Origin: Pedobacter zeaxanthinifaciens | GTDB lineage: Bacteria > Bacteroidota > Bacteroidia > Sphingobacteriales > Sphingobacteriaceae | DNA length: 64,000 nt | Direction: 5' to 3' | Assembly: GCF_003313335.1 (NCBI RefSeq) | Contig: NZ_QMHP01000005.1 | Location: forward strand, 186,001-250,000 | Part shown: one piece after another, positions 52,826-62,178 of the stretch | How positions within the stretch are numbered: the first letter of the stretch is position 1 | Layout of the letters: the number at the start of each line of letters is the position of its first letter | Position numbers and translations under genes: made by a program | Notes under the pieces: model-generated | What the model was told of the DNA's origin: nothing | The model's input: only the letters and a program-made list of their open reading frames with translations | The model's database searches: none

Positions 52826-53197
52826 ATGAAAATTGTAAAAACCATTATCTGTGTCCTTTTTGGATTAATGTTCATTAACGGCGGACTAAACAAATTTTTC
52901 AATTACATTCCGGTGCCCGAATTACCAGCCGATCAGCTTAAAGTAATGAAAGCAATGATGACCATTCCTTGGCTAATGCCTTTATTAGCAACCATGGAAA
53001 TTATTGGTGGCATCCTTTTCGCCATCCCAAAAACACGTGCCTTAGGTGCAATTGTTATTTTTCCAATAACGGTGGGCATCTTACTTCATCATATTACTGT
53101 GGCACCAGAAGCAATAATTATGGCAGCAGCATTATTTTTGATCAATATTTGGATTATTGCTGATAATTGGAGCAAATACAAGCCAATGGTAAATTAA
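52826..53197 (+). CDS. DoxX-family membrane protein
   Basis: 123 residues forming four hydrophobic helices, with IICVLFGLMFINGGLNKFF at the start (the DoxX/SURF4-like GxxKFF) and LATMEIIGGILFAIPKTRALGAI in the middle. DoxX proteins are small inner-membrane proteins with an ill-defined redox role. Single gene bounded downstream by a shared terminator. Confidence 0.85.
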   Translation: MKIVKTIICVLFGLMFINGGLNKFFNYIPVPELPADQLKVMKAMMTIPWLMPLLATMEIIGGILFAIPKTRALGAIVIFPITVGILLHHITVAPEAIIMAAALFLINIWIIADNWSKYKPMVN

Positions 53198-53203
53198 TAA
53201 AAA

Positions 53204-53237
53204 AAGACTTGCGAAGCTTTTAAACTTCGCAAGTCTT
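53204..53237. terminator. Bidirectional terminator
   Basis: AAGACTTGCGAAG (53204-53216) and CTTCGCAAGTCTT (53225-53237) are perfectly complementary over an 8-nt loop. The A-run before it gives a T-tract on the minus strand, so it best serves the convergent MuiA-like gene and also ends the DoxX transcript. Confidence 0.85.
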
Positions 53238-53311
53238 AATTCATCCCTTTACAGAAAGTTTTATTGCTGTAAAGCAATCATTTTCTTTTATCGGCATTAG
53301 CGCTAGTGAAA

Positions 53312-55201
53312 TTACTCCATATTGATCGGTCTGTTTTTAGGATATTTCACCTGATATTTCAAATCAAGCTTCTTTTGTTCATTTGGCTGTAGCAAAAGCT
53401 GCCACGTAAGTTTCCCACTGGTTTCATCAAACTTTGCTTTGGAAATTTCCTGTCTTTCAACAGTAATATCACTATTTGTTGAAACCGGAACTTGATCTTC
53501 AATGGTAATATTAATTGCCTGGCTTTTCTTATTCTTCACATCAATTATAAAATGTCTGGTATCTTTTTGCGACGAACCGATAAACTGTCTTTCCGTAAAA
53601 CCTTTCTGTTTTTCCCTTTTGATAGACACATTTTTATCTACACCTAAGGAAATTGTCAGCGTATCTGAATTTTGAACATCCAATAACGATTTGCCTAAAT
53701 AAGTGCCTTCAAAGAAAATACTTGCTTCGCCGCTAATCAAATTAACTTCATTTAAATCGGTAATTTTAGCGGTCAAAAAAGCATCTGGAGTTACTTTAGG
53801 GATAGCGTAATATTCGTAATCAGCTTTAAAATCATAATTGCCTATGTCTACCGCAGCGTATTTTCCATCACTTAAAATAGTATAAGCCGTTTTAATCTCA
53901 AAAGTAACATTAGTGGGTTTCTCCATACTTTTTACTTCTAAGGGAACGGAAGATATAGAACTGGCACCTCTAATTTTGACATTAGTGCCAGCAACTTTAC
54001 CTTCAAGCGCACTCGTTAAATTTTCTTTTGACCTGTAACCGGCCACAACCACTTCATTCAACGTGTTCACACTCGGATTAAGCCTAACATTCAGCTGTCC
54101 GGAATAGGCTGCAAGCTCCTGACGGTCATACCCCACGTAATTAAACTCCAGCTGATTGTTTCCAGCAGGCAGTTGTATGCTATAGTTACCGTCACCATCT
54201 GTTGCGGCACCTATTGATGAGTTTTTAACCCTAACCGATACACCAACCAATGGTGAATTATCACTTGCATCTACTATCCTCCCTCTAACAATATTAGCAG
54301 TTGCTGTTACCGGGTTAAAAAAGGAATATCCGGCACTTAAGTAACCTAAAGAATAAGTTGGCAAAGTTGGCTTCTCATTATTGTTGGATGGATTGCCTGA
54401 AGAAAGCGTCAATTTCACTCCCTTCCAATCTTCACCTGAATTTTGACTTACATTGGCCTTATAAACCAACTGAATAGGACTCGTTACATCTATCGCTCTG
54501 ATATCATAGCTTGGGTACCAATTGGCATTTTTAACCAAGTAGCTGAGCGTGAACTTGCCTTTTGTTGCCACTTTGGCTGATACTTTCACCACCACATCGC
54601 TTGAATTGCCAATAGGCTTACCATCAACCTCTGCAGCTTGCATAGCCAATTTACCCATCTCTTTTCTCAAATCATCTATTTCTTTAGCCAATGCGGTCTG
54701 TTTATTCTTGGTGTCGGTTAATCGCTGCTTTTGAAAATCTAATGCAGCTTTCAATTTCACCAAATCATAAGTAACATAATCACCAGTTACCTTTTGGTTT
54801 TTCATTAGCATTTCTTCTTCCGCTTTATAAACTGCTATCTCGTTGTTTAACTTTTTGATTTTATCTTCATATTCATCAACTTTATTTTGCAAGGCTACTT
54901 TCTGTTCCGATTTTTTTTTCTCCAATAAGAAATTACGCTGTTTACCTACCGATAAGATAGTGAAATTGCCTTCGCCTTTGGCTTGTAAGCTTTGCGTTTC
55001 AATACTTGATGATAAACCAGAGAATACCAAAAGGCTTACGCCCTGCGGCACATCCACCTGATCAGATTGGCGCTGCACCTGTGCGCCTTGCATAAAAACA
55101 GTGACGTTTGTAATTTTTGAATTTACATTTAATTGAGGCTCTTGCGCATTAGTCCTAAAACCTGCTAAAACAAGTAATGCTAAAAGTATTTTTTTATTCA
55201 T
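53312..55201 (-). CDS. MuiA-like DUF4139 protein with inserted CarboxypepD_reg/SusC-type module
   Basis: 629 residues; signal peptide MNKKILLALLVLAGFRTNAQ. Residues ~28-135 match the DUF4140 N-terminal domain, ~95-190 include coiled coils, and ~205-620 match DUF4139 (YLVKNANWYPSYDIRA; GEDWKGVKLTLSSGNP; NITIEDQVPVS). Inside DUF4139, ~303-420 is foreign: GRIVDASDNSPLVGVSVRVK...GYD is a carboxypeptidase-regulatory-like beta-sandwich, followed by LNEVVVAGYRSKENL and VAGTNVKIRGASSISS, the start of a SusC TonB plug. Periplasmic or outer-membrane; function unknown (mucoidy-inhibitor family). Confidence 0.82.
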   Translation of the reverse strand: MNKKILLALLVLAGFRTNAQEPQLNVNSKITNVTVFMQGAQVQRQSDQVDVPQGVSLLVFSGLSSSIETQSLQAKGEGNFTILSVGKQRNFLLEKKKSEQKVALQNKVDEYEDKIKKLNNEIAVYKAEEEMLMKNQKVTGDYVTYDLVKLKAALDFQKQRLTDTKNKQTALAKEIDDLRKEMGKLAMQAAEVDGKPIGNSSDVVVKVSAKVATKGKFTLSYLVKNANWYPSYDIRAIDVTSPIQLVYKANVSQNSGEDWKGVKLTLSSGNPSNNNEKPTLPTYSLGYLSAGYSFFNPVTATANIVRGRIVDASDNSPLVGVSVRVKNSSIGAATDGDGNYSIQLPAGNNQLEFNYVGYDRQELAAYSGQLNVRLNPSVNTLNEVVVAGYRSKENLTSALEGKVAGTNVKIRGASSISSVPLEVKSMEKPTNVTFEIKTAYTILSDGKYAAVDIGNYDFKADYEYYAIPKVTPDAFLTAKITDLNEVNLISGEASIFFEGTYLGKSLLDVQNSDTLTISLGVDKNVSIKREKQKGFTERQFIGSSQKDTRHFIIDVKNKKSQAINITIEDQVPVSTNSDITVERQEISKAKFDETSGKLTWQLLLQPNEQKKLDLKYQVKYPKNRPINME

Positions 55202-55261
55202 GTTGATTAAGTTGGTAACAACATGATGCCATTAAGAGCCAAATTACATAAGCACTAAACA

Positions 55262-55293
55262 AAAAAAGCACCACTTTAAAAGTGATGCTTTTT
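55262..55293. terminator. Terminator between lepB and the MuiA-like gene
   Basis: AAAGCACCACTTT and AAAGTGATGCTTT form a hairpin with one C-A mismatch; A and T runs on both sides allow function in both directions, chiefly ending the dapB-lepB transcript on the minus strand. Confidence 0.75.
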
Positions 55294-55362
55294 CTTAAGT
55301 TCGCTTTCTGTTGAAAACTTACGAAGTTTGGGAAACTATATAAGTTTAGCAACGAGTTAACA

Positions 55363-56556
55363 TTAATGGATCCCTTTAAAAATTCGGCTCCATCTAATTT
55401 TATTTAAGAATTTCGCTTCGCCATCTACACTTAACCATATAAATAAAGCTTTACCTACCACGTGATCTTCTGGCACAAAACCCCAATAACGTGAATCAGC
55501 AGATGAATGTCGGTTATCTCCCATCATCCAATAGTAATTCATTTTGAATGTATAAGTAGTTGCCTTTTTATCGTTCAACATCCAATCGTTGCCTACTTTC
55601 TCTAATTTATTACCTTCATAAATACGGATGCTTCTTTCATAAAGTGGCATATTTACGCTGTCCAATGTTACTGTCCAACCTTTTTTAGGTACAATAATAG
55701 GCCCAAAGTTATCTAAATTCCATTTTCTGTTGATGTCATGAGGAAAAATCAAAGGATCATATTCTCCTTCAGGGCTAAGTTCCTCTTTAACCGACTTTAC
55801 AAACGGAGATTTTTTAAGTTCCTCTACTAAATCAGGTGTACCTTCAAATCTGAAAATAGTTGGGAAGGCTGTTGCACCAATGCGGAAGCCCATATCTTCA
55901 AAAAGCTTAAAGTTAACTTCCGAAGTATTGAATTCAACGGTGTAGATAAATCCGCCAGTTCCAATTAACGGCGATGGTTTACCGTTTACCACAGCCATAC
56001 CATTTTTCATGCTTATAGTATCGCCAGCAATGGCAATACAACGCTTAATAAAGTTTTCACGCTTATCTACCGGGCGGCTAGTTACTGAAAAATTAGACCA
56101 AATTGACTGACGAGTTTCACCGCGTAGCTGCATTTGATAGTAATTGTCATCTTGGCGTTCCAGCACTACTGTGTCACCTTCGGGAAAGTTGAAAACCACT
56201 ACATCATTACGTTTAATCTCTTGCAGTCCTGGCAGCCTTCTATACTTCCATTGTACGCCATCCCAATATGCTTTAGTATTGATAAACGGCATAGTATGGT
56301 GAGCAAAAGGAAACGCAACAGGCGTCATCGGTACACGAGCGCCGTAGTTTACCTTGCTTACAAAAAGAAAGTCGCCTACTAAAAGCGAACGCTCCATTGA
56401 GCCCGTAGGAATGGTGTAGGCCTCAATAAAAAATACACGAATGATAGTTGCAGCCACTACCGCAAAAACAATGGCATCAACCCACTCTCTAGTTTTAGTT
56501 TTTTTCTTTTTAGGCTTATCAGAATCCTTTCTTCGTTGCCAAAATTTCCAGTTCAT
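55363..56556 (-). CDS. lepB: Signal peptidase I
   Basis: 397 residues, S26 family. One N-terminal helix (~27-43), then the catalytic Ser53 in TIPTGSMERSLL and Lys171 in FIKRCIAIAGD; GDNRHSSADSRYWGFV is the conserved box E. The insert between catalytic boxes makes it longer than E. coli LepB (324 residues), as is usual in Bacteroidota. It cleaves Sec and Tat signal peptides at the outer face of the inner membrane. It follows dapB with a 2-nt gap. Confidence 0.97.
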   Translation of the reverse strand: MNWKFWQRRKDSDKPKKKKTKTREWVDAIVFAVVAATIIRVFFIEAYTIPTGSMERSLLVGDFLFVSKVNYGARVPMTPVAFPFAHHTMPFINTKAYWDGVQWKYRRLPGLQEIKRNDVVVFNFPEGDTVVLERQDDNYYQMQLRGETRQSIWSNFSVTSRPVDKRENFIKRCIAIAGDTISMKNGMAVVNGKPSPLIGTGGFIYTVEFNTSEVNFKLFEDMGFRIGATAFPTIFRFEGTPDLVEELKKSPFVKSVKEELSPEGEYDPLIFPHDINRKWNLDNFGPIIVPKKGWTVTLDSVNMPLYERSIRIYEGNKLEKVGNDWMLNDKKATTYTFKMNYYWMMGDNRHSSADSRYWGFVPEDHVVGKALFIWLSVDGEAKFLNKIRWSRIFKGIH

Positions 56557-56558
56557 TA

Positions 56559-57302
56559 TTAATCTTTAAAATTAAATATATCAGCTATGCTGTAAAAACC
56601 TCTTTTATCTTGTAGCCACTCGGCCGCCACTACCGCTCCCAGAGCAAATCCGGCCCTACTGTGTGCAGTGTGTTTAATCTCTATATCATCAACCTCTGAA
56701 CTATATACCACGGTGTGCGTTCCTGGTACATTTTCAATGCGTAAAGACTCAATTAATAGTTGGTTGGCCTTTAACTTTTCAGGCATAGCAGCGCCCTCTA
56801 ATTCATTCACCCACTCCGTTTTACCATCTAATTGTTCAATAATCCCCTCTGCAATGGTCATGGCTGTACCGCTTGGTGCATCCAATTTTTGTGTATGGTG
56901 TATTTCTTCCACCTGTACATCATAAGCTGGATAATTGTTCATCAGCTTTGCTAAAACTTTATTCAAGTGAAAAAAGATATTAACGCCAATACTGAAGTTA
57001 GAGCCATAAAGTAGTGTATTGTTACCAGCTGCGCAATCATTTTTTATGCGCTGTAATTCACCGTACCATCCAGTAGTACCAACTACTACAGGCACATTGG
57101 CCTCAAAGCATTTGCTAATGTTGTCAACGGCTGCATCTGGAGCACTAAAATCAATAGCTACATTGGCCTTTTTAAGGTTGGCCACCGTAAAATCCTGAAG
57201 ATTTTCAACGCCTATTTTAAGTACAACTTCGTGTCCTCTTTCGGTAGCAAAACGTTCGATAATTTGCCCCATTTTGCCATAGCCTAAAAGTGCTATTTTC
57301 AT
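56559..57302 (-). CDS. dapB: 4-hydroxy-tetrahydrodipicolinate reductase
   Basis: 247 residues. LGYGKMG (6-12) binds NAD(P)H; VVGTTGW and EEIHHTQKLDAPSGTA, with His135/His136 and Lys139, form the active site. It acts in lysine and meso-diaminopimelate synthesis, supplying peptidoglycan. Shorter than E. coli DapB (273 residues) but with all motifs. Linked to lepB (2-nt gap), probably one operon. Confidence 0.96.
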   Translation of the reverse strand: MKIALLGYGKMGQIIERFATERGHEVVLKIGVENLQDFTVANLKKANVAIDFSAPDAAVDNISKCFEANVPVVVGTTGWYGELQRIKNDCAAGNNTLLYGSNFSIGVNIFFHLNKVLAKLMNNYPAYDVQVEEIHHTQKLDAPSGTAMTIAEGIIEQLDGKTEWVNELEGAAMPEKLKANQLLIESLRIENVPGTHTVVYSSEVDDIEIKHTAHSRAGFALGAVVAAEWLQDKRGFYSIADIFNFKD

Positions 57303-57373
57303 TTGTTTGATATTTAATAAGTTGCAGCGCCAAAACCTGCTGCAATATTGGCTTATACTATTTTATTGCTTAG

Positions 57374-58054
57374 CTAAAGTTTAAGCGTAAGTTTTAATCC
57401 CGGCGCAATCTGATTGAAACCGTACATGCTATTTGCATTTGTATGAATTGCTGTAGGCGAAATTTTAAAAGATAGCGTTTCATCTACATTAAAATACTTT
57501 AAACGGGCAGTTACAAAAGCATCCAGCACGTTAAGTCCGTACAAACCAACTAATGATATGATTACAATTTCGCGGTTACGCTTATAAATATTTTTAGCTA
57601 CTGTTAAGGCGTTAACATCCGGATATTGAGTTAAGCCGTTGTCTGGATCTGGTTTTTTATAGAGCTGACGGTATTGCAATTCACGCAAAAAGCGGTTATA
57701 GTTATTATTGTTGTCGATATAAGACATCACCAATAAAGTTCCACCGGCGTAAATGGCACCAATTTTACCAATGATGTACATTTTTTGGCCAATTCTTTTA
57801 CCTTGGGTTCTACCAGCTTTTACATCATCAACCACCAAGCCATAGTTATACATTTGGCCCAATCCGGGGAAAATTAACGAACGATAAACTGCCTTTTTAC
57901 CCGCTATCCTGCCTTGGTTAACATATTTGGCGGGTGCAATGGTATCTAATTTAGCAGTAGTATCCTGTTTAACTGGGGTAGCTGGATTTTGCGCTTTAGC
58001 AATTGCGAAAACGGAACAACATAAAACAGAAAGCAAAATTGCCCGCATTACCAA
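57374..58054 (-). CDS. DUF5683 protein
   Basis: 226 residues: signal peptide, a variable ~25-residue linker, then KKAVYRSLIFPGLGQMYN, a motif of the DUF5683 family, and two probable membrane helices (~95-115 and ~160-180). Such proteins are found beside parA/parB in many Bacteroidota; their function is unknown. It overlaps parB by 7 nt. Confidence 0.8.
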   Translation of the reverse strand: MVMRAILLSVLCCSVFAIAKAQNPATPVKQDTTAKLDTIAPAKYVNQGRIAGKKAVYRSLIFPGLGQMYNYGLVVDDVKAGRTQGKRIGQKMYIIGKIGAIYAGGTLLVMSYIDNNNNYNRFLRELQYRQLYKKPDPDNGLTQYPDVNALTVAKNIYKRNREIVIISLVGLYGLNVLDAFVTARLKYFNVDETLSFKISPTAIHTNANSMYGFNQIAPGLKLTLKL

Positions 58055-58947
58055 TCTAAAAGTTCTAGGATTCGATTAAGATCTTCACTATTTACAAAAG
58101 GTATTTCTATAGCGCCCTTTCCATTATCTTTTACCTTTAACTTTACGTTAGTAGCAAATTTTGACGCTAAATCCTTTTGTAGTTTTTGATATTCGAAAGA
58201 AACTACCTCAGTTTTAGTTGGGGCTTTTACTTGTACGTGGTTAATACCTCGTACCATATCTTCCACCTTACGTACTGAAAGTCCTTTATCTATAATTTCT
58301 TGGTGGATGAAAAGTTGTTTTTCAACATCATCAACCGATATTAAAGCTCTTGCATGGCCCATCGAAATTTTATTATCGCGAATGGAAGCCTGAATTACTG
58401 GTGGCAATTTCAACAACCTTAAATAGTTGGCAACAGTAGTTCTATTTTTGCCCACACGTTCACCTAGTTGCTCAGGTTTGAGGCTACACTCATCAATCAT
58501 TTGCTGGAAACTCAAAGCCACTTCAATTGCATTTAAATTTTCACGCTGAATATTCTCGATAAGTGCCATTTCCAACATTTGTTGGTTATCAGCAGTACGG
58601 ATATAAGCTGGAATTTCAGTTAATCCTGCCAATTTAGAGGCCCTAAACCTACGCTCACCAGAAATCAATTGGTATTTGTTGCCGTTTTTACGAACGGTGA
58701 TTGGCTGAATTAAGCCCTGCACTCTGATGGATTCGGCAAGTTCGTCCAAAGCTACCTGATCAAATTCTGTACGAGGTTGATAAGGATTTGTTTCAATATC
58801 AGCAATGCTGATGTGGCTAATGCTACCTACTTGAGGGGTAGCGGGTATATTTTCAACGGCAGGTTTTGAGGAATTAACCGTTTCGTTATCATCCAACAAT
58901 GCACTTAATCCTTTACCTAATCCGGTTTTTCTTTGAAAAGATGTCAT
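58048..58947 (-). CDS. parB: Chromosome partitioning protein ParB
   Basis: 299 residues. ADIETNPYQPRTEFD and SGERRFRASKLAGLTEIPA are the ParB/Spo0J N-terminal CTPase motifs (GERRFRA contacts CTP); TVANYLRLLKLPP is the parS-binding helix-turn-helix, and the C-terminal ~50 residues dimerise. It loads at parS sites near the origin and works with ParA in segregation. It lies 9 nt after parA. Confidence 0.97.
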   Translation of the reverse strand: MTSFQRKTGLGKGLSALLDDNETVNSSKPAVENIPATPQVGSISHISIADIETNPYQPRTEFDQVALDELAESIRVQGLIQPITVRKNGNKYQLISGERRFRASKLAGLTEIPAYIRTADNQQMLEMALIENIQRENLNAIEVALSFQQMIDECSLKPEQLGERVGKNRTTVANYLRLLKLPPVIQASIRDNKISMGHARALISVDDVEKQLFIHQEIIDKGLSVRKVEDMVRGINHVQVKAPTKTEVVSFEYQKLQKDLASKFATNVKLKVKDNGKGAIEIPFVNSEDLNRILELLDW

Positions 58948-58956
58948 CTATAAATC

Positions 58957-59760
58957 TTAAATAGTTGCTGTGTTTTCTGCCTGCTCTTCTTTCACCAATC
59001 CGTTTTTACGAACAATTTCTCTAGCTAAATTTAAATAATTGATTGCGCCCTTGCTGTTGGCATCATGCATAATCACCGATACACCGTAGCTAGGAGCCTC
59101 ACTTAAACGAGTGTTACGCTGAATAATAGTTTCAAACACTAAATCTTGGAAATGCGTTTTCACCTCTTCAACCACTTGGTTAGATAAACGCAACCTTACA
59201 TCGTACATAGTCAGTAAAATTCCTTCTATTTCCAAAGCTGGATTAAGTCTATTCTGTACAATTTTAATGGTATTGAGCAATTTACCCAATCCTTCCAAAG
59301 CGAAATACTCGCACTGTACTGGAATAATTACAGAGTCGGCCGCTGTTAAAGAGTTGATTGTAATTAAACCTAACGATGGCGAACAATCGATGATAATGAA
59401 ATCATATTGGTCCTTCACTTTTTCCAATACGGTTTTCATTTTGTACTCTCGATTGGCCAAGTTAATCATCTCAATTTCGGCACCTACCAAATCAATGTGA
59501 GCAGGCAACAAATCTAAATTGGGAGTTTCTGTTTTTACAATGGCGTCTGTAGGTTCAACATCGTTAATGATACATTCGTAGATGCTGTTTTTGATGTTTC
59601 TGGGATCAAAGCCGATACCCGAGGTAGAATTGGCTTGAGGGTCTGCATCAACCAAAAGCGTTCTATATTCCAAAACGGCTAAACTAGCTGCTAAATTAAT
59701 AGATGAGGTAGTTTTTCCAACTCCCCCTTTTTGGTTTGCTAAAGCAATAATTTTACTCAT
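58957..59760 (-). CDS. parA: Chromosome partitioning ATPase ParA (Soj)
   Basis: 267 residues. Deviant Walker A KGGVGKTT at 11-18, switch I LLVDADPQAN, switch II IIDCSPSLG. The ATG is preceded by AAGGAGG, a full Shine-Dalgarno sequence, unusual for this genome. It forms ATP-dependent dimers on DNA and positions ParB-parS complexes. First gene of the parA-parB-DUF5683-dapB-lepB unit. Confidence 0.97.
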   Translation of the reverse strand: MSKIIALANQKGGVGKTTSSINLAASLAVLEYRTLLVDADPQANSTSGIGFDPRNIKNSIYECIINDVEPTDAIVKTETPNLDLLPAHIDLVGAEIEMINLANREYKMKTVLEKVKDQYDFIIIDCSPSLGLITINSLTAADSVIIPVQCEYFALEGLGKLLNTIKIVQNRLNPALEIEGILLTMYDVRLRLSNQVVEEVKTHFQDLVFETIIQRNTRLSEAPSYGVSVIMHDANSKGAINYLNLAREIVRKNGLVKEEQAENTATI

Positions 59761-59899
59761 TTATCCTCCTTAAAAAAGCCATCGCTTATAATGGCCTTAT
59801 TTTAAAATAAAAATATCTAAAAAATGCTATTTTTGCGATGTATAGGCATTTTTTAACAATTAGCTAAGATACGAACTAAAACCAAATATTCGCATCGGC

Positions 59900-59907
59900 T
59901 AGTTTTG
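59900..59907 (+). promoter_or_regulatory. -7 box upstream of the FMN reductase gene
   Basis: TAGTTTTG matches TAnnTTTG and ends 30 nt before the ATG at 59938. It overlaps the GTG of the longer reading frame, supporting the downstream start. Confidence 0.5.
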
Positions 59908-59937
59908 TGTTTTGCACATCTTATCAACAATTTTTAT

Positions 59938-60459
59938 ATGGTTACCATTATAGCTGGCACAAATAGGCCCAATAGCAATACGCTAAAAGTTGCTAAATAT
60001 TATCAAAACAAACTGGCTGAAAAGGGCTTACAAACCAACTTGCTTGATTTGCAGGATTTACCCAACAACTTTATTGCTGAAGATTTGTATGGAAAAAAAT
60101 CTGAAAAATTCGAAAACATACAAGGAATGGTGACCAATACCAGCAAATTTTTGTTTGTGATACCCGAATATAATGGCAGCTATCCCGGGGTGTTAAAAAC
60201 CTTTATTGACGCCTGTGCTTTTCCAGAAAGCTTCTACGACAAAAAGGCTTGTTTGGTAGGCATTGCATCGGGTAAATATGGAAATATTAGGGGAATTGAA
60301 CATTTCAACGGCGTATGCGCCTACCTACACCTGCATGTAATGCCCTTACGCATTCACATTTCTTACATTAAAAACGAGCTGAACGAAAACGGGCAGCTAT
60401 ACTTAGAGGATACGGTAAAGTTCACCGACCAGCAAATAGACAAGTTTTTAGCTTATTAG
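59938..60459 (+). CDS. NADPH-dependent FMN reductase family protein
   Basis: 173 residues from ATG 59938. Flavodoxin-like fold: IIAGTNRPNSNTLKVA binds the FMN phosphate (G-T-N-R-x-N-S pattern), FVIPEYNGSYPGVLKTFIDA is the PEYN motif of the ChrR/azoreductase-like family, and GIASGKYGNIRG follows. It probably reduces quinones or other acceptors with NAD(P)H. Single gene, divergent from parA. Confidence 0.9.
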   Translation: MVTIIAGTNRPNSNTLKVAKYYQNKLAEKGLQTNLLDLQDLPNNFIAEDLYGKKSEKFENIQGMVTNTSKFLFVIPEYNGSYPGVLKTFIDACAFPESFYDKKACLVGIASGKYGNIRGIEHFNGVCAYLHLHVMPLRIHISYIKNELNENGQLYLEDTVKFTDQQIDKFLAY

Positions 60460-60461
60460 TA

Positions 60462-60592
60462 TTGGTTGTTTAGTTGTTTGGATGTTTAGTTGTTTAGATG
60501 TTTAGATGTTTAGTTGTTTGGAAATTTCACTCCTAACTCCTAGCTCCTAATTCCTAACACCTGACCCCTGATCCCTAATCCCTGATCCCTTT
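60462..60592. repeat. GTTTAGTTGTTTGGATG then CCTGATCCCTAAT arrays
   Basis: Two families abut: TTGTTTAGATG units (60462-60520) and TCCTAACTCCTAGCTCC / CCTGATCCCTAATCCC units (60531-60591), ending at the stop codon of the DUF2891 gene. Confidence 0.8.
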
Positions 60593-61661
60593 ACTTAGCT
60601 AAGGCATAAACCGCAAATGAAGCAAGCCAATGATCGCCACCGTAGTTTCCTTTAAAAATTAGAGGTAGCGCATTGGACAAAAAATGATTAGCAGTTGCTT
60701 CAAAACGTGCCTTTAACGGATGGTTTTTAGGCAGTTGCTGTGCCACTCCTTTCATGCACCAGGCTCGTGTGAAGGACAAACCAACCAAATGCACCGTTTG
60801 ATAATCACTCAAATCGCTCACTATCGGAACTTCGCTAATTCGCTTGATGCTTCGCTCTTCATAAAATTTAGCTAACCATTTCACAAAATCTTCTTTAGCC
60901 AATACTCGTCTCATCAAATCTGCTATTTCCAAACTTGGCGAAAAGAAATCTGCACCATCTGGTTCTAAATAAGCTGGCGTTTGTTGGTTATCCCCGTAAA
61001 AATCTTTTGCTTTTTTAATGATTTGATTTTCAAACTCCTTATCATGATTAGCCCTAGCCCAGTCTAACGCAAAAACCAGCGCAAATGCGGTGTTACCATG
61101 CACTCCAGTACGATTTGGATAGGTTTGTTTCGGAAGATAAGCTTTCCATAACTCCAATATTTGTTGTGTTAGCGGTTGCATAGCTGCATGCCATTTTTTT
61201 GCATTCGGATCGTCAAACTGCATTAGTTCCTGATCTAGTTTTAACAACCAAGCCCAACCATAGGTCCGTTCAAAAATCTTCGCCAGCTCATACTTTTTAA
61301 AATAGTCTGCTTCCGCTTTCATGTTTTCCACGGTGAAGGTTTTATCCAGCTTAGCCACAATTTCGGCTCTATTTTTAATATCTGGGAAAGTCTTTAACAG
61401 GTGTACTAACATCCAATGACCGTGAACCGAGCTATGCCAATCGAAACAACCATAAAATGCCGGATGCAATTGTGCAGGCGTCAGTTTAGCATCAACTTCA
61501 GTATTAATGGAATGCGCCGTTTTATTTGGGTATTCCTTATCCATGCAAGACAAAGGCAACAGCGATAACCTTTCTGCAATAGACTTATCAAGTTTTGGAG
61601 CTACTTGCGCATAGGCAATTGAAATGTTTAACAGTAATAATGTGAAGTAATTTTTTTTCAT
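60591..61661 (-). CDS. DUF2891 family secreted protein
   Basis: 356 residues from ATG 61661, with a signal peptide (MKKNYFTLLLLNISIAYAQ); the longer frame adds an unlikely tail. HPAFYGCFDWHSSVHGHWMLV, YGWAWLLKLDQEL, HGNTAFAL and GDHWLASFAVYAL are the family's conserved His/Trp-rich motifs, suggestive of an alpha/alpha-barrel like glycoside-active or epimerase enzymes. Substrate unknown; periplasmic. Confidence 0.85.
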   Translation of the reverse strand: MKKNYFTLLLLNISIAYAQVAPKLDKSIAERLSLLPLSCMDKEYPNKTAHSINTEVDAKLTPAQLHPAFYGCFDWHSSVHGHWMLVHLLKTFPDIKNRAEIVAKLDKTFTVENMKAEADYFKKYELAKIFERTYGWAWLLKLDQELMQFDDPNAKKWHAAMQPLTQQILELWKAYLPKQTYPNRTGVHGNTAFALVFALDWARANHDKEFENQIIKKAKDFYGDNQQTPAYLEPDGADFFSPSLEIADLMRRVLAKEDFVKWLAKFYEERSIKRISEVPIVSDLSDYQTVHLVGLSFTRAWCMKGVAQQLPKNHPLKARFEATANHFLSNALPLIFKGNYGGDHWLASFAVYALAK

Positions 61662-61699
61662 AGTGATTTGAATTAAATCCTTTTTAGATAAGTGCCCTG

Positions 61700-62152
61700 C
61701 TAAATGGTAAATCTTATCCACTTATCTCCTTCGTAACCAAATATAAAGTGCCCAGGATGCGTCATCTCCGCTAAATCCTCAACCAACGCCACCGCATCCT
61801 CAGCTTTATTGAGCTTGTAATCATCCGCCAATAAACAAACCCTATTATATTGCACTGCCGGCCAAGCATCATCAAGCAAACCCGGTACAGTACGCATTAA
61901 ATCATCCAAAGCCTTTTCGGATTCTCTAAAAATAACATATACCGCTTCAGCAGGCTGTGTCGTTAGTATGGCGCCACTCATCATTGCAAATGGGGCTAAA
62001 GAAATATCTGGATTTCCTTCCGTATCTAAAAAGCAAACTGGCACTTTATCAATGAACTTGATCTTATGTTCAACAATATCCAAACGTTCCTGTAATGCAT
62101 CCCGCAATTCTTCACTGTTTTCAGCAATAATAAGCTCATTTAAAACCGACAT
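61700..62152 (-). CDS. Conserved protein of unknown function, resembling half of a cobalamin/siderophore-binding protein
   Basis: 150 residues from ATG 62152 (the longer frame begins in the divergent promoter region). Residues ~45-140, with VCFLDTEGNPDISLAPFAMMSGAIL, LLDDAWPAVQYNRVCLLADD and EMTHPGHFIFGY, recall the C-terminal lobe of PF01497-type (BtuF/FhuD) substrate-binding proteins, including the W-x-A-V-x-x-x-R-V strand and the final hP. There is no signal peptide and no N-terminal lobe. Fold assignment is tentative. Divergent from the peptide-binding lipoprotein. Confidence 0.5.
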   Translation of the reverse strand: MSVLNELIIAENSEELRDALQERLDIVEHKIKFIDKVPVCFLDTEGNPDISLAPFAMMSGAILTTQPAEAVYVIFRESEKALDDLMRTVPGLLDDAWPAVQYNRVCLLADDYKLNKAEDAVALVEDLAEMTHPGHFIFGYEGDKWIRFTI

Positions 62153-62178
62153 CTGATTTATTTTATTTAATTTGTACA

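Noticed and set aside
58957..59900. Nearby replication origin or parS site
   Set aside because: parA/parB are often near the origin, but I found no parS-like palindrome, DnaA boxes or dnaA gene in the window.
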